Of a stretch of 64,000 nt of DNA, positions 50,875 to 59,331 are shown one piece after another (position 1 is the stretch's first letter; every line of letters begins with the position of its first letter). The position numbers were made by a program, and so were the translations under genes. Under the pieces are notes generated by a model that searched no databases, was not told the DNA's origin, and saw only the letters and a list, made by a program, of their open reading frames with translations. The stretch spans positions 496,001-560,000 of the forward strand of contig NZ_CP049934.1 in assembly GCF_011382965.1 (NCBI RefSeq), written 5' to 3'. Origin of the DNA: Leucobacter insecticola. Lineage in GTDB: Bacteria; Actinomycetota; Actinomycetes; Actinomycetales; Microbacteriaceae.

Positions 50875-51978
50875 TCAGACTGGGACGAGTGCCGTCCATC
50901 GTTCGAGCTGATCGGTAACGTTAGGCGCGTCGCGAACGAGGGTAGTTTTCCACGACAGCAGACCATCGTTCTGGAGCCTGCCGATCAGCGTGATTGGATG
51001 CACACCCAATGCGTCCGCGTGTGTCTGCGCCCAAGTCACGCTTGGCCGTTCGGGAACGACAGGGAGTGGTCCTGAGATAGCCAGTTCTCCAGCGAGCCGA
51101 TCTGCTTCCGTCTCCTCGTCCTGGCTCTCCTCAGATAGGTCATCAATAATGACTCCCCCGTCCTCTGAGACGTGACCCAGCAGAACATGGGCGGTCTCGT
51201 GGAGGATGGTAAAGAGCACTTTGTCCAACCGCTTCCATCGACCCGAGATACCAATCACGGGGGTCTCATCGACGATCAGCGCGCACCCATCGAGCTTCCC
51301 TCCAGGGAACGCTTCAACGTAGATCAACTTCACTCCGACTTCCGCGAAAGACGCTTGGAAGGCAGCGAACTCCTCCGGGTTGCGTGCCCTTTCCGAGAGT
51401 TGCTCGGCCAGCTCTCGAAGCCGATCACGGGAGTATGGCGCAACCTGCAGCTCGCGCGCGCTGGCCTTGACGCACGCCACCCAGGCTTGCTGAAGCACTG
51501 TCACTGCTTCGTCCGTGTTGCTTCGCCTGGCGGCGAATCTAACCGTCAGCTCCTCCTCAAGGCTTTGCATCCCGAAGAGGTGAAGGACCTCTTTCGATTG
51601 GCCGTCTGGATCAGACGCGGTGATGAAGCCACGCTTCCTCAGCAAGGCGACCGGTGCTAACTCGCGCAACCTGGCGCGGGTCTTTACGGCGTCAAGGCTC
51701 TCCCTGGTACGCGTGTCCTGTGCTTGCTTCCAGAGGAGATAAGAGTCCTGAAGTTTGAGCCAGAACTCTGCGCTTGTTCCGAGCGCGGCCGCGATCTGCG
51801 CGGCGGACTCGCGAGTGATCTCCTTCTTGCCGGAGATGATCTCGGAGACGAACTGTGCTGGTCGTCCCAGAATCTCCGCAAAGTCGGCCTGAGTCCAGCC
51901 GCGTGCGTCGAGTTCGTCAGCCAGGTGTTCCCCGGCCGGGAACACCTCGGCAGCCATAGGCGTACTCATGATCGTCAC
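50875..51978 (-). CDS. higA: HigA-type antitoxin fused to an ImmA/IrrE metallopeptidase domain
   Basis: 367 residues. N-terminal XRE-type HTH of the HigA/VapI kind at about 20-80 ('RGWTQADFAEILGRPAQFVS', then 'EIISGKKEITRESAAQIAAA'). The C-terminal part is an ImmA/IrrE zinc peptidase: 'VLFTILHETAHVLLGH' with HETAH at 260-264 and a downstream Glu-rich metal-ligand segment ('ESQDEETEADRLAGELAI'). The paired toxin gene ends seven bases upstream. ImmA-type antitoxins can be cleaved or cleave repressors after damage, giving a route to activation of the toxin. Confidence 0.85.
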   Translation of the reverse strand: MTIMSTPMAAEVFPAGEHLADELDARGWTQADFAEILGRPAQFVSEIISGKKEITRESAAQIAAALGTSAEFWLKLQDSYLLWKQAQDTRTRESLDAVKTRARLRELAPVALLRKRGFITASDPDGQSKEVLHLFGMQSLEEELTVRFAARRSNTDEAVTVLQQAWVACVKASARELQVAPYSRDRLRELAEQLSERARNPEEFAAFQASFAEVGVKLIYVEAFPGGKLDGCALIVDETPVIGISGRWKRLDKVLFTILHETAHVLLGHVSEDGGVIIDDLSEESQDEETEADRLAGELAISGPLPVVPERPSVTWAQTHADALGVHPITLIGRLQNDGLLSWKTTLVRDAPNVTDQLERWTALVPV

Positions 51979-51984
51979 TCTCCT

Positions 51985-52293
51985 TCAGTGGTAATCAACC
52001 ATCTCGATGACGATGACCATCCGGCCGTCGTCATCCGTTTCGAACTTGATGATGAGCCTGAACTGGTCATTCAGGCGGATGGATGAGGTTCCGGCCCGGT
52101 TGCCCTTGAGCTGCTCCAACCGGAGGGACCGCATCGCATATAGGTCTCGTTCGTCAGTGGCCGCGCGCAGTACCTGGATCTTCTTCCGGTACGCCTTGAT
52201 GATGTCTGCACCCCAGCGCCGTGGCGCATAGGACGCATCTTCGGCCAGACGCCGAAGATCATCATCCTCGAAGACGACACGCAAGCGCTCCAC
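51985..52293 (-). CDS. higB: HigB/RelE-family toxin
   Basis: 102 residues. The RelE-type mRNA interferase fold shows in 'YRKKIQVLRAATDERDLYAM', 'RSLRLEQLKGNRAGTSSIRL' and 'NDQFRLIIKF', with the family's 'R-x-N-x-x-(Y/F)-R' segment. It precedes the antitoxin, the HigBA gene order. An 18-bp palindrome at 52380-52397 upstream is a possible operator. Confidence 0.87.
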   Translation of the reverse strand: MERLRVVFEDDDLRRLAEDASYAPRRWGADIIKAYRKKIQVLRAATDERDLYAMRSLRLEQLKGNRAGTSSIRLNDQFRLIIKFETDDDGRMVIVIEMVDYH

Positions 52294-52379
52294 CCCACCC
52301 AGAAAACATGGTCAGGTCTACGCTATCGCATCCTCTTATCGATCTACTCGTCATAGGTTCATCACCCCTTGCATGAATC

Positions 52380-52397
52380 ATGCTACCCTAGTAGCAT
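52380..52397. promoter_or_regulatory. Palindrome upstream of higB
   Basis: ATGCTAC-CCTA-GTAGCAT, a perfect 7-bp inverted repeat with a four-base spacer, 86 bases before the higB start on the minus strand. Its position and size fit an autorepression site for the HigA HTH. It could also control the divergent small-protein/TIR operon. Confidence 0.45.
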
Positions 52398-52561
52398 CGG
52401 TTCCGCAAGGCACCGTGTCCTGCAACACAAGTGGGCCGCCTCGCTCCGACGAGACGGGCCACCACAAAGCTCCGAGAACAACTACGCAGAACCCGTACAC
52501 GTTCGACAGTAGTGGAGAACTCTCCTCTCGGGCATGAGAAACCCGAGAGGAGGTAGAGATC

Positions 52562-52696
52562 ATGGCTCGCAACTCAAAGCAGACCGGCAAGGCCGCAGCG
52601 AAGGCCGCCAGCAAGGTTCTTCGCGGCAACTACAGCGCCGCAGCTAAGAAGGCCGCTGGCAGCGCCCTGTCCCAGACCCCCAAACGGGGCAAGTAA
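52562..52696 (+). CDS. 44-residue Ala/Lys-rich small protein upstream of the TIR gene
   Basis: ATG 52562 is preceded by a strong GAGAGGAGG. The peptide begins 'MARNSKQTGKAAAKAASKVL' and ends 'SALSQTPKRGK', strongly basic with helical Ala/Lys repeats. Composition resembles DNA- or nucleic-acid-binding tails. It is 79 bases upstream of the DUF1883-TIR gene in the same direction, so the two are likely co-transcribed. Too short for standard gene callers. Confidence 0.7.
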   Translation: MARNSKQTGKAAAKAASKVLRGNYSAAAKKAAGSALSQTPKRGK

Positions 52697-52775
52697 GACG
52701 ATCGGTCGGCGGCCTGAAGCACCCGCTGCCCAGGCCGCCGATCACCCAACCGATTAAGAAGAAGGCGGACAGAAC

Positions 52776-53557
52776 GTGGCGGGGCAGAACTTCATCAAAT
52801 ACCACTGGACTCGACTGGAGAAGGGTGCGACCGTTGTAGTCACCCTGAGCACCTGGGCAAACGTCCGTCTCATGGACAGCACCAACTTCAACGCTTACAA
52901 AAATGGGCGGCGCCATCGTTTTGTCGGCGGACTAGTCAAGAAGTCGCCGTTCCGAATTACCGTCCCCGCTCTGGCAGTTGGTATCTAACGATCGACCTCA
53001 TGGGACTCAAGGCGACGAGCATCCGGCACTCCGCCACGGTCGAACCGCCACCGCTCCCGACTGCGAAGTCTGCACCCTTGATGTCGCTGAGCGGAATCCA
53101 GCATGAGCGTCCACCAATCATTCCTGACGATGACGGAGAAACCTGGGACGTGTTCATCTCACACGCCAGTGAGGATAAGCAGGCAGTCGCAGAACCGCTC
53201 GCCCTCGAACTTCGCAATCGAGGCCTCAAAGTATGGCTCGACAAGACGGAGCTACGAATTGGGGACAGCTTGCGTCGAAAGATTGATTTCGGCCTCGCTC
53301 ACAGCACGTTCGGCGTCGTCGTCCTCTCAAGATCCTTCTTCGCCAAGGGGTGGCCTCAGTACGAACTGGACGGCATCATCGGGATGAGCGTCAACGGAGA
53401 TCAACGGATGCTCCCCATCTGGCATGAGATTTCTCGGGACGAGATCGCCGCAAGATCACCCTCCCTTGTAGACAAGATCGCGCGCAACACCGCGATTCAC
53501 ACCGTGGCAGAAATCGCCGAAGAGATCGCCGACGTCGTTCAGGACGTCGGCAACTGA
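52776..53557 (+). pseudogene. DUF1883-TIR domain protein (predicted defence NADase), frameshifted
   Basis: After one correction, 260 residues. The N-terminal DUF1883 beta domain (1-85) shows 'GATVVVTLSTWANVRLMDST' and 'RHRFVGGLVKKSPFRITVP'; the C-terminal TIR domain (about 120-255) shows 'TWDVFISHASEDKQAVAEPL', 'VWLDKTELRIGDSLRRKI' and 'FFAKGWPQYELDGIIGM', whose Glu is the expected catalytic residue of NAD-consuming TIRs. The break is at the C-run 52964-52967: one more C gives 'TVPRSGSWYLTIDLMGLKAT', joining the halves as in full-length DUF1883-TIR proteins. GTG start 52776. Known TIR effectors deplete NAD+ on phage infection. Confidence 0.82.
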
Positions 53558-53643
53558 TTGGAACCGCCACACGTCTTTCAGAAGACGATCGCTGGCTACT
53601 ATCTACCTAAGGATATCGTTGACCATCACTACTCGTTACGCTC

Positions 53644-54895
53644 ATGGCCATGGCTGACAGCCCCCAGGTGAGCCCGTACGGCTCCGCGCGAGACCTGCCT
53701 TCGGTCCAAGAGATGGAACAGCAGCTCGCGGCTTTCAAGCTGTTCGGCATTCTGTTGCCCAAGGAGCAACGAAAGCAGGTCAAAGAGCTCGAACACGAGC
53801 ACAGGCGCATCACCGGCCTCGTCGACACGTTCTACGCACTGCTCGGAACACGAAACTGGGTGTTTACCGGTGACCTGAGTCTGCCCGCGATTGAGCATGT
53901 CGTTGACACCGATGATGCCGGGGCCGCCGAGGCGCGCCTCATCAGCTACTACAAGGAAGACAATCGGATCGCGTTCCCGCTTCGACGCGATGCGGCCGCG
54001 CATCGGCTTGCTCCAGAAGGCGCTCACGGACTATGAAGCTGGCCGCTACTACAGCACAGTGCTTGTGGTTCTCTCAGTGATGGACGGATTCGTGAATGAT
54101 CTGGACACGGCAGTCCGTCAAGGACTCCACGCCCGCCCTGTGGAGGACATGGTGGCGTGGGACAGCGTGGCGGGCCACCACCTCGGCCTAAGCCACGCCC
54201 ACCAGTCCTTCCTCAAAGGCTTCTACAAAACCGACGACACGAAAGTGACCGAGCTATTCCGCAACGGCATCATGCACGGCACCCTGGTCAACTTCGACAA
54301 TGAGGTCGTCGCTACCAAAGCGTGGAACCGCCTCTTCGCCGTCGCCGATTGGGCTGACTCACGAGAACGTCAAGCCAAGCCTGTCGAGCCGACACCCACA
54401 CTGCGCGAGGCGTTGCGTCAATGGAAAGACACTCAGGACCAAAAGACCCGAATCGAAGAATGGCAGCCCTACGAATACGAGACCGACCCTGCTACTGAGG
54501 AACTGTCCGACGTCGCACAGACCTCTAGAGACTTTTTAGAGAGCTGGGAGAAGCGACGGTGGGGGCCGGTCGGAGCGCACTTCATGGAACTTGGAAGCGC
54601 CCGGTCATCAGTGGGCAAACTCGCCGTCCTCGCCAAAGACCTGTACGGGACGCTTGAACTGTCGGAGTGGACAGTTCTACGCGTACGCCACGTTGCTGCG
54701 GCAGTCGCGCACACCGACGTCGAGTTGCTCGTGAGCGGCACCATGTACCGCACCGATCTGCGCTGGGTTCGAGTGGATGACACGGGGAGCACGGCTACAG
54801 AGTGGGAATCCGGGCACTGGGCGCTGTCACAGTACGGACCATCTCTATTCCTGAAACCTGAGACCGCAGTCATCGAGCCCGACAACGACCGCTGA
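53644..54895 (+). pseudogene. HEPN-like protein of unknown family, frameshifted
   Basis: About 416 residues after one correction: reading CC instead of CCC at 53976-53978 gives 'DNRIAFRFDAMRPRIGLLQK', joining both frames (1252 minus 1 divisible by three). The helical middle part has 'DYEAGRYYSTVLVVLSVMDG' and then 'VTELFRNGIMHGTLVNFDNE', where R-N-G-I-M-H (bases 54260-54277) is the RNx3H catalytic motif of HEPN ribonucleases. N- and C-terminal regions are not recognised. It follows the TIR gene by 86 bases in the same direction and may be part of the same defence unit. Confidence 0.65.
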
Positions 54896-55073
54896 GGATG
54901 ACCGAAACACCCAGGGCTTCGTGGAACCTTCCGACGCTGCGAGCTTTCTCCGTTCCCTACGAGTCCCCGTTTTTAGGCGCCACGCCTCTTGCAATTCGAG
55001 GGCACTGCATTCAGCTCGCAGATACTGACGTTCTTCATGCGCCAGCATGTTCCTCCTTCGGAACACCCCACAC

Positions 55074-56003
55074 CTAGACAAACCGGAGTGGCACCGCAGA
55101 CTCTAGGACGTCAACTCCATTGTACCCGAAAGCAGAGAGGGTCCATTCTAGCGCCCGACCTTGCTCCTCGAAAGGTAGGCCCGGACCGACCCGGACCCTG
55201 CGTATCGGACCATCGTCCGGAGACTCCTGGAATTTTACCGCCCGATAAATGGCAAGCCCGCCATCCCTGCTGCGCGCGCCGCCTCCGTCGTCTTTCTTCG
55301 ATATCGGACTTGCGAGTCTGGTAACCAATCGCCACTCACGTTCATCAGTGAAATGTGGATCCTTATGAAAAGCCGCCGACATCAACAGTGGGCCGATTAA
55401 CGAATCCAACCCACACAATTGACGCGCCAGAGACTCGACATCGCTCTCCAAGATTTCGCCTCCGCGAAAGGAATCGGCGGCGACTGCTTCAATCCCACCT
55501 GGAAGTGCGGCTTTCCAGGCATCCGCAATTTCTTTTCCGTGCCGGTCGGCGGTTTCCATAGCAGTCTCGAGGGAGTACCGAACTGGAGCAAAAACACCCT
55601 CACGCGTTTCTGTGATCCATCGTTTCGCGAGAGCTTTACTGTCAAAACCAATCGCGAATCCTTTGCCCTGACTGTAAGCACGCCATTGGCCTAATAGGTC
55701 ATCGCTTGCACAGAAGCACGCGACTGCGGTGGAAAGAGGGCCATAACTAGGCTGTCCGAGAATACTAGCGAGCGCTGCACCATCCTTCTCGCGAAGATTC
55801 CTGCGAGCCGACTCAATCACGCGCTGCGACATATACAGACCCTCTGATGAGTCATTAAGCGAGTCTAGGGATCCCGCCCGGATCTTGCCTTCTGACAAGA
55901 TTCCCAAAAGCCCCTCAGCGGTCGTGTAATGCCAAAGCATGGGCGGTGCCGTTGCTGCAATGGCTGTGACTAGTTCCTCAAGAGGATCCGACGACTCATT
56001 CAA
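55074..56003 (-). CDS. DUF2971-family protein
   Basis: 309 residues, TTG start 56003 after GAAGGG. DUF2971 features: 'PMLWHYTTAEGLLGILSEGK', 'AGSLDSLNDSSEGLYMSQRV', 'VACFCASDDLLGQWRAYSQG' and 'DPHFTDEREWRLVTRLASP'. The H-Y-T-(T/S) motif, N-D-x-x-E and E-W-R are the conserved, probably catalytic-pocket residues of the family, which resembles ADP-ribosyltransferase-type folds. DUF2971 genes frequently occur in defence islands. Oriented against the TIR/HEPN genes, so separately transcribed. Confidence 0.82.
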   Translation of the reverse strand: MNESSDPLEELVTAIAATAPPMLWHYTTAEGLLGILSEGKIRAGSLDSLNDSSEGLYMSQRVIESARRNLREKDGAALASILGQPSYGPLSTAVACFCASDDLLGQWRAYSQGKGFAIGFDSKALAKRWITETREGVFAPVRYSLETAMETADRHGKEIADAWKAALPGGIEAVAADSFRGGEILESDVESLARQLCGLDSLIGPLLMSAAFHKDPHFTDEREWRLVTRLASPISKKDDGGGARSRDGGLAIYRAVKFQESPDDGPIRRVRVGPGLPFEEQGRALEWTLSAFGYNGVDVLESAVPLRFV

Positions 56004-56146
56004 CCTTGTAAACCCTTCTGCTGCTACGAGACAAACGTTTCAAGCACTGGGACAGCTTCCATTTTTCCTCAGATTACAGCGTCCATGCGGCGGACTCATT
56101 GTTGATCAGGGGCTGAGTCGCTCCACGATTGCAAGACGCGTGGCAG

Positions 56147-56911
56147 CTAAAACGGGGCTGCTTCAGAAGGTGTGTTCTCATTCGGGACGGCTCGCTCGTT
56201 GACGTAGTTCGCTAACAGTCCGGAAGCCCTCAAGAGGGCTCTGCCTTGCTCGTTCAGTCGCGCGTGCCATTGGGTGGTTGCTTCTCGCAGGGCGGTGGTG
56301 CTTCCTGCGTTTCGGATCTCTCGGATGATCATCGCGATGCTGCTGAGTCGTTGCCCTCCCCGCCGTAGCAGGTGGGCAAGCTCGGCGTCTCGGACATCCT
56401 CGCCTGTGTAGTGACGGTGCCCGGTACTCGCGTGGCGGGTTGGCGAAAGAATGCCTGCCTGCTCCCACCCCCGCAGGGTGGTGGAAGTAACGCCCAGGCG
56501 ATGGGCCAGGTCTCCGATGGTGAAAGTCGAAATCCTCGACTGCTTCCCTGGGGCCTCGGAGTCGATGGCTGCGAGAGACGATTGGATCGTACGGACCGTC
56601 TGGCGGTCCTTGAGCAGCTGACTGTGCACAGTGTCGACGACTTCAAGCGCGTCATCGAGTCGGTCACTGTTGACAGCTCGCATGATGTCGCGGGCTGACG
56701 AGTGTGAGGCCGCTCTTGCGAGAGCGAGGAAGGCTTCGAGCGCCGACAGATGCAGGTAGGTGTACTGGCGGTAGCCGTTCGCACTGCGGACAGCGGGCGG
56801 CAGAATGCCGTCGTCTTCATAGTTGCGCACGGCCTGGGCGGATAGCCCGACCGCTCGGGCAAGATCGATAGGGCGAAGCACTCTAGATTTGAAGGTTGGT
56901 ACGGTAGTCAC
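56147..56911 (-). CDS. MerR-family regulator with two tandem MerR DNA-binding domains
   Basis: 254 residues, GTG start 56911 (GGAGGG upstream). The first MerR helix-turn-helix is at about 12-75 ('PIDLARAVGLSAQAVRNYED', 'GYRQYTYLHLSALEAFLALA'), the second at about 128-200 ('FTIGDLAHRLGVTSTTLRGW', 'GHRHYTGEDVRDAELAHLLR'). Two HTH units in one chain are unusual, since MerR proteins normally dimerise to bind. Divergent from two Imm-5-like genes; likely regulates them through the palindrome at 56928-56952. Confidence 0.87.
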   Translation of the reverse strand: MTTVPTFKSRVLRPIDLARAVGLSAQAVRNYEDDGILPPAVRSANGYRQYTYLHLSALEAFLALARAASHSSARDIMRAVNSDRLDDALEVVDTVHSQLLKDRQTVRTIQSSLAAIDSEAPGKQSRISTFTIGDLAHRLGVTSTTLRGWEQAGILSPTRHASTGHRHYTGEDVRDAELAHLLRRGGQRLSSIAMIIREIRNAGSTTALREATTQWHARLNEQGRALLRASGLLANYVNERAVPNENTPSEAAPF

Positions 56912-56927
56912 GCTTGTATACCCTCCA

Positions 56928-56952
56928 AACCCTCAATAGATTCTTCAGGGTT
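56928..56952. promoter_or_regulatory. Candidate MerR operator in the divergent promoter
   Basis: AACCCT (56928-56933) and AGGGTT (56947-56952) form an inverted repeat around a 13-base spacer, within the 54-base gap between the MerR gene and the first Imm-5-like gene. The size is close to a MerR operator placed in a promoter spacer. Confidence 0.5.
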
Positions 56953-56965
56953 ACCATTAGATCAC

Positions 56966-57583
56966 ATGACGGCACCCTCCTCGCGCCCTGGCACCCAGAC
57001 ACTTTCCGGTCGCCAAACAACACGCGGCGACTTCACCTTGTCTGCCGAAGAACTGCGTGCAGTCACGGTCTTCGCCGTCGCGGCGGCACTGGAGGTTTTG
57101 CCGATTTTCGAGGACGTTTGCCCTGAAGACATGAGGCCTCGGCAAGCGATCGAGGCTGCTCAGCTTGTGATCGATGGTGCCCCACGTTCCCGTATCCAGC
57201 GTCTGGCTGCGCCTGCCGAGCACCGGGCAGCGAAGCTCGCTCCTTCCCCTGCGGCGCGCCATGCCGCTATGGCAGCCGGTGATGCCGGGGCCTCGATGTA
57301 TCTTCACCCCTTGGCTCCTGCCAGCCAGGTCGCGCACATTCTTCGAGCGCCAGCCCACACCGCATGTGCCTGGGAACACGCAGCAGTCCACGGTTCCGAA
57401 GCGTCGCAAGCCTCCCTGGCGAGAGCTGTCGAGCGTGCAACTCCCGGACTCTTGGCGGTGCTGATGAGATACCCACGAGCTTCCCAAGGTACGAGTCGTA
57501 TCAGCGAGTACATGGCTCTTCTTGATGACGCTCTGCCCGAGGCCGCTATGGGTGAGAATCTTCGGTCGGGAGTGCGCTCATGA
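56966..57583 (+). CDS. Imm-5-like family protein, divergent member
   Basis: 205 residues. Shares the family layout ('ALEVLPIFEDVCPEDMRPRQ', 'HAAMAAGDAGASMYLHPLAP', 'ASQVAHILRAPAHTACAWEH') with the next gene but is more diverged, with an N-terminal extension of 40 residues and a longer C-terminus. No Shine-Dalgarno sequence precedes ATG 56966, so it may be translated from a leaderless mRNA. The stop overlaps the next gene (ATGA at 57580). Function unknown. Confidence 0.7.
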   Translation: MTAPSSRPGTQTLSGRQTTRGDFTLSAEELRAVTVFAVAAALEVLPIFEDVCPEDMRPRQAIEAAQLVIDGAPRSRIQRLAAPAEHRAAKLAPSPAARHAAMAAGDAGASMYLHPLAPASQVAHILRAPAHTACAWEHAAVHGSEASQASLARAVERATPGLLAVLMRYPRASQGTSRISEYMALLDDALPEAAMGENLRSGVRS

Positions 57584-58164
57584 TTCTCTCTAAGGTTCGT
57601 GACCCTCGACTCATCACCATTCGACGCGGAGGATCGCTCACCGATGAGCACCATCAGTTGCTGACATTGTGGGCAGCTCGCTGTGCTGAGCATGTTCTGC
57701 CGTTGTTCGAGAACGTCTGTCCCGACGACCTGCGCCCACGTCTCGCAATCGATGCCGCAAGGACCTGGGTTCGAGGGGACATGAATATGATGCAGGCCCG
57801 GGCCGTCGGTGGCCATTCCATGGGCGCGGCGCGTCCGCTCCGTGGCGCGGCACGGTTCGCCGCCTACGCTGCCGGCCAAGCCGCATGTGTTCCCCACGTT
57901 GCAGAACACGACCTCGGAGCCGCCGCCTACGCGATCAAGGCCATCCAAGCGGCCGCAACCCCTGAGAAAGCGGAGCTCGCCGGGATCCGCGAACGCGACT
58001 GGCAACGCGACCAGCTACCACCCGAGATCCGCGACCTCGTACTCGAAGATCAACGGCGCCGCAACGACATCTGCTGGCACGTCTTCTCCCCAACTCAAAC
58101 ACCCACTCCAATGCCAAGAAAGGGGTATCCATTTAGCTCCCGTGAAGCCTGTATTCTGAGCTAA
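57580..58164 (+). CDS. Imm-5-like family protein with C-terminus altered by IS1595
   Basis: 194 residues. Very similar to the protein at 46648 ('DPRLITIRRGGSLTDEHHQL', 'MQARAVGGHSMGAARPLRGA', 'HDLGAAAYAIKAIQAA', 'RRNDICWHVF'). The paralogue ends at W-x-V-F, whereas this frame continues 24 residues more into the left inverted repeat of the IS1595 element, so the natural end has been displaced or the final residues come from the insertion. Translationally coupled to the upstream family member. Confidence 0.72.
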   Translation: MILSKVRDPRLITIRRGGSLTDEHHQLLTLWAARCAEHVLPLFENVCPDDLRPRLAIDAARTWVRGDMNMMQARAVGGHSMGAARPLRGAARFAAYAAGQAACVPHVAEHDLGAAAYAIKAIQAAATPEKAELAGIRERDWQRDQLPPEIRDLVLEDQRRRNDICWHVFSPTQTPTPMPRKGYPFSSREACILS

Positions 58165-59330
58165 ACGTTGAAAGACCCCGGCGCTGCGCTAACAGCCCGG
58201 GGCGTGGACTACACCAAGAAGGGGTGTCGTCAATGGTCGATAATACCGATGTCCCGTTGCAGGGTCATCCTGTCCCAGGGCACGATTACCCGGGTGACGC
58301 GGCCGAGTTTCGGGCATGGTTCCCTGATGACGCATCGTGTCTGGACTATCTTGCCTGGCTGCGTTGGCCGGACGGGTTCGTCTGTCCACACTGTCAGGCC
58401 ACGGCTTCTTGGCGTGAGAAGACCGGCCGGTATCGATGTCGTGACTGTGAGAAGCAGATCTCAGCGACTGCGGGCACACTGTTCGAGAAGACGAGGATCC
58501 CGCTCACGGTGTGGTTTGAGGCGATCTGGCTGATGACGAGCCCGAAAGGTGGCGTCTCGGCGGCGCATCTACACCGGGTACTCCCGATCTCGTCTTATCA
58601 GACAGCTTGGACGATGCTCGGTAAGCTCCGACAAGTGATGAAGCCTGATCCTGCGGCGAAACTTTCAGGTGTGGTCAAGGTCGACGAGACCTTCTTTGGG
58701 GGTCCGAGGCCCGGAAGCCCCGGTCGTGGCGCGAAGGGGAAGACCTTGGTTGCGGGAGCGATCGAATACACGGATGCGGGGTGGGGCGGGCTCGTCTCGC
58801 AGTCATTCCTGATGCCTCGACTGGTTCTTTGCGGAACTTCGTGACCGCGAACATTGCGTTGGGTTCCACCGTGATCTCTGATGGATGGACTGCGTACCCT
58901 GGCGCGCTTGACGGGTACGTGCATGACCCGGTGAATGTGTCTGCGTCAGGGAAACCAGCACACGAGGTACTGCCAGCGGTCCACCGCCTGTTCTCGCTCG
59001 TGAAACGTCTGATCGATGGCACCTATCAAGGAGCTGGAACCGCAGCGCATCTTCCAGAATATTTGGATGAGTTCGTGTTCCGGCTTAACCGAAGACATAG
59101 TCGGCAGCGCGGCCTACTGTTCTTGCGGCTACTGCAACGCGCGGTCGCTCACGAGCAGGTCACCTATCGGGACTTGGTGCGTGATTCAAAAGCGAAATTG
59201 GTGTCTCCGAGGGGAGTGCTGGGGCCACGTCGCCAGCCGGGGTCACTGGACATTGGTTCTGCTGGTAGGCCCTGGCGTGCTGACCGCTGAATCGGTAGTG
59301 GGTCACGGGAGCTAAATGGATACCCCTTTA
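58122..59330 (+). mobile_element. IS1595-family insertion sequence
   Basis: Perfect terminal inverted repeats: GGGGTATCCATTTAGCTCCC at the left end (from 58122) and its complement at the right (to about 59327), with three further A/T bases matching outside. No matching target duplication is seen in the flanks (CCAAGAA on the left, ACGCAAA on the right), which suggests that an adjacent deletion followed insertion. Confidence 0.85.
58233..59290 (+). pseudogene. IS1595-family transposase, frameshifted
   Basis: 352 residues after one correction. N-terminal zinc ribbon ('CPHCQATASWREKTGRYRCR' plus D-C) and DDE domain with the first Asp in 'GVVKVDETFFGGPRPGSPGR', second in 'TVISDGWTAYPGALDG', and the 'H...N-x-x-K/E' segment in 'VHRLFSLVKRLIDGTYQGAG'. 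The break is at the G-run 58783-58786: one more G gives 'EYTDAGWGRARLAVIPDAST' (1058 plus 1 divisible by three). ATG 58233 follows AAGGGG. Confidence 0.87.
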
Positions 59331-59331
59331 C

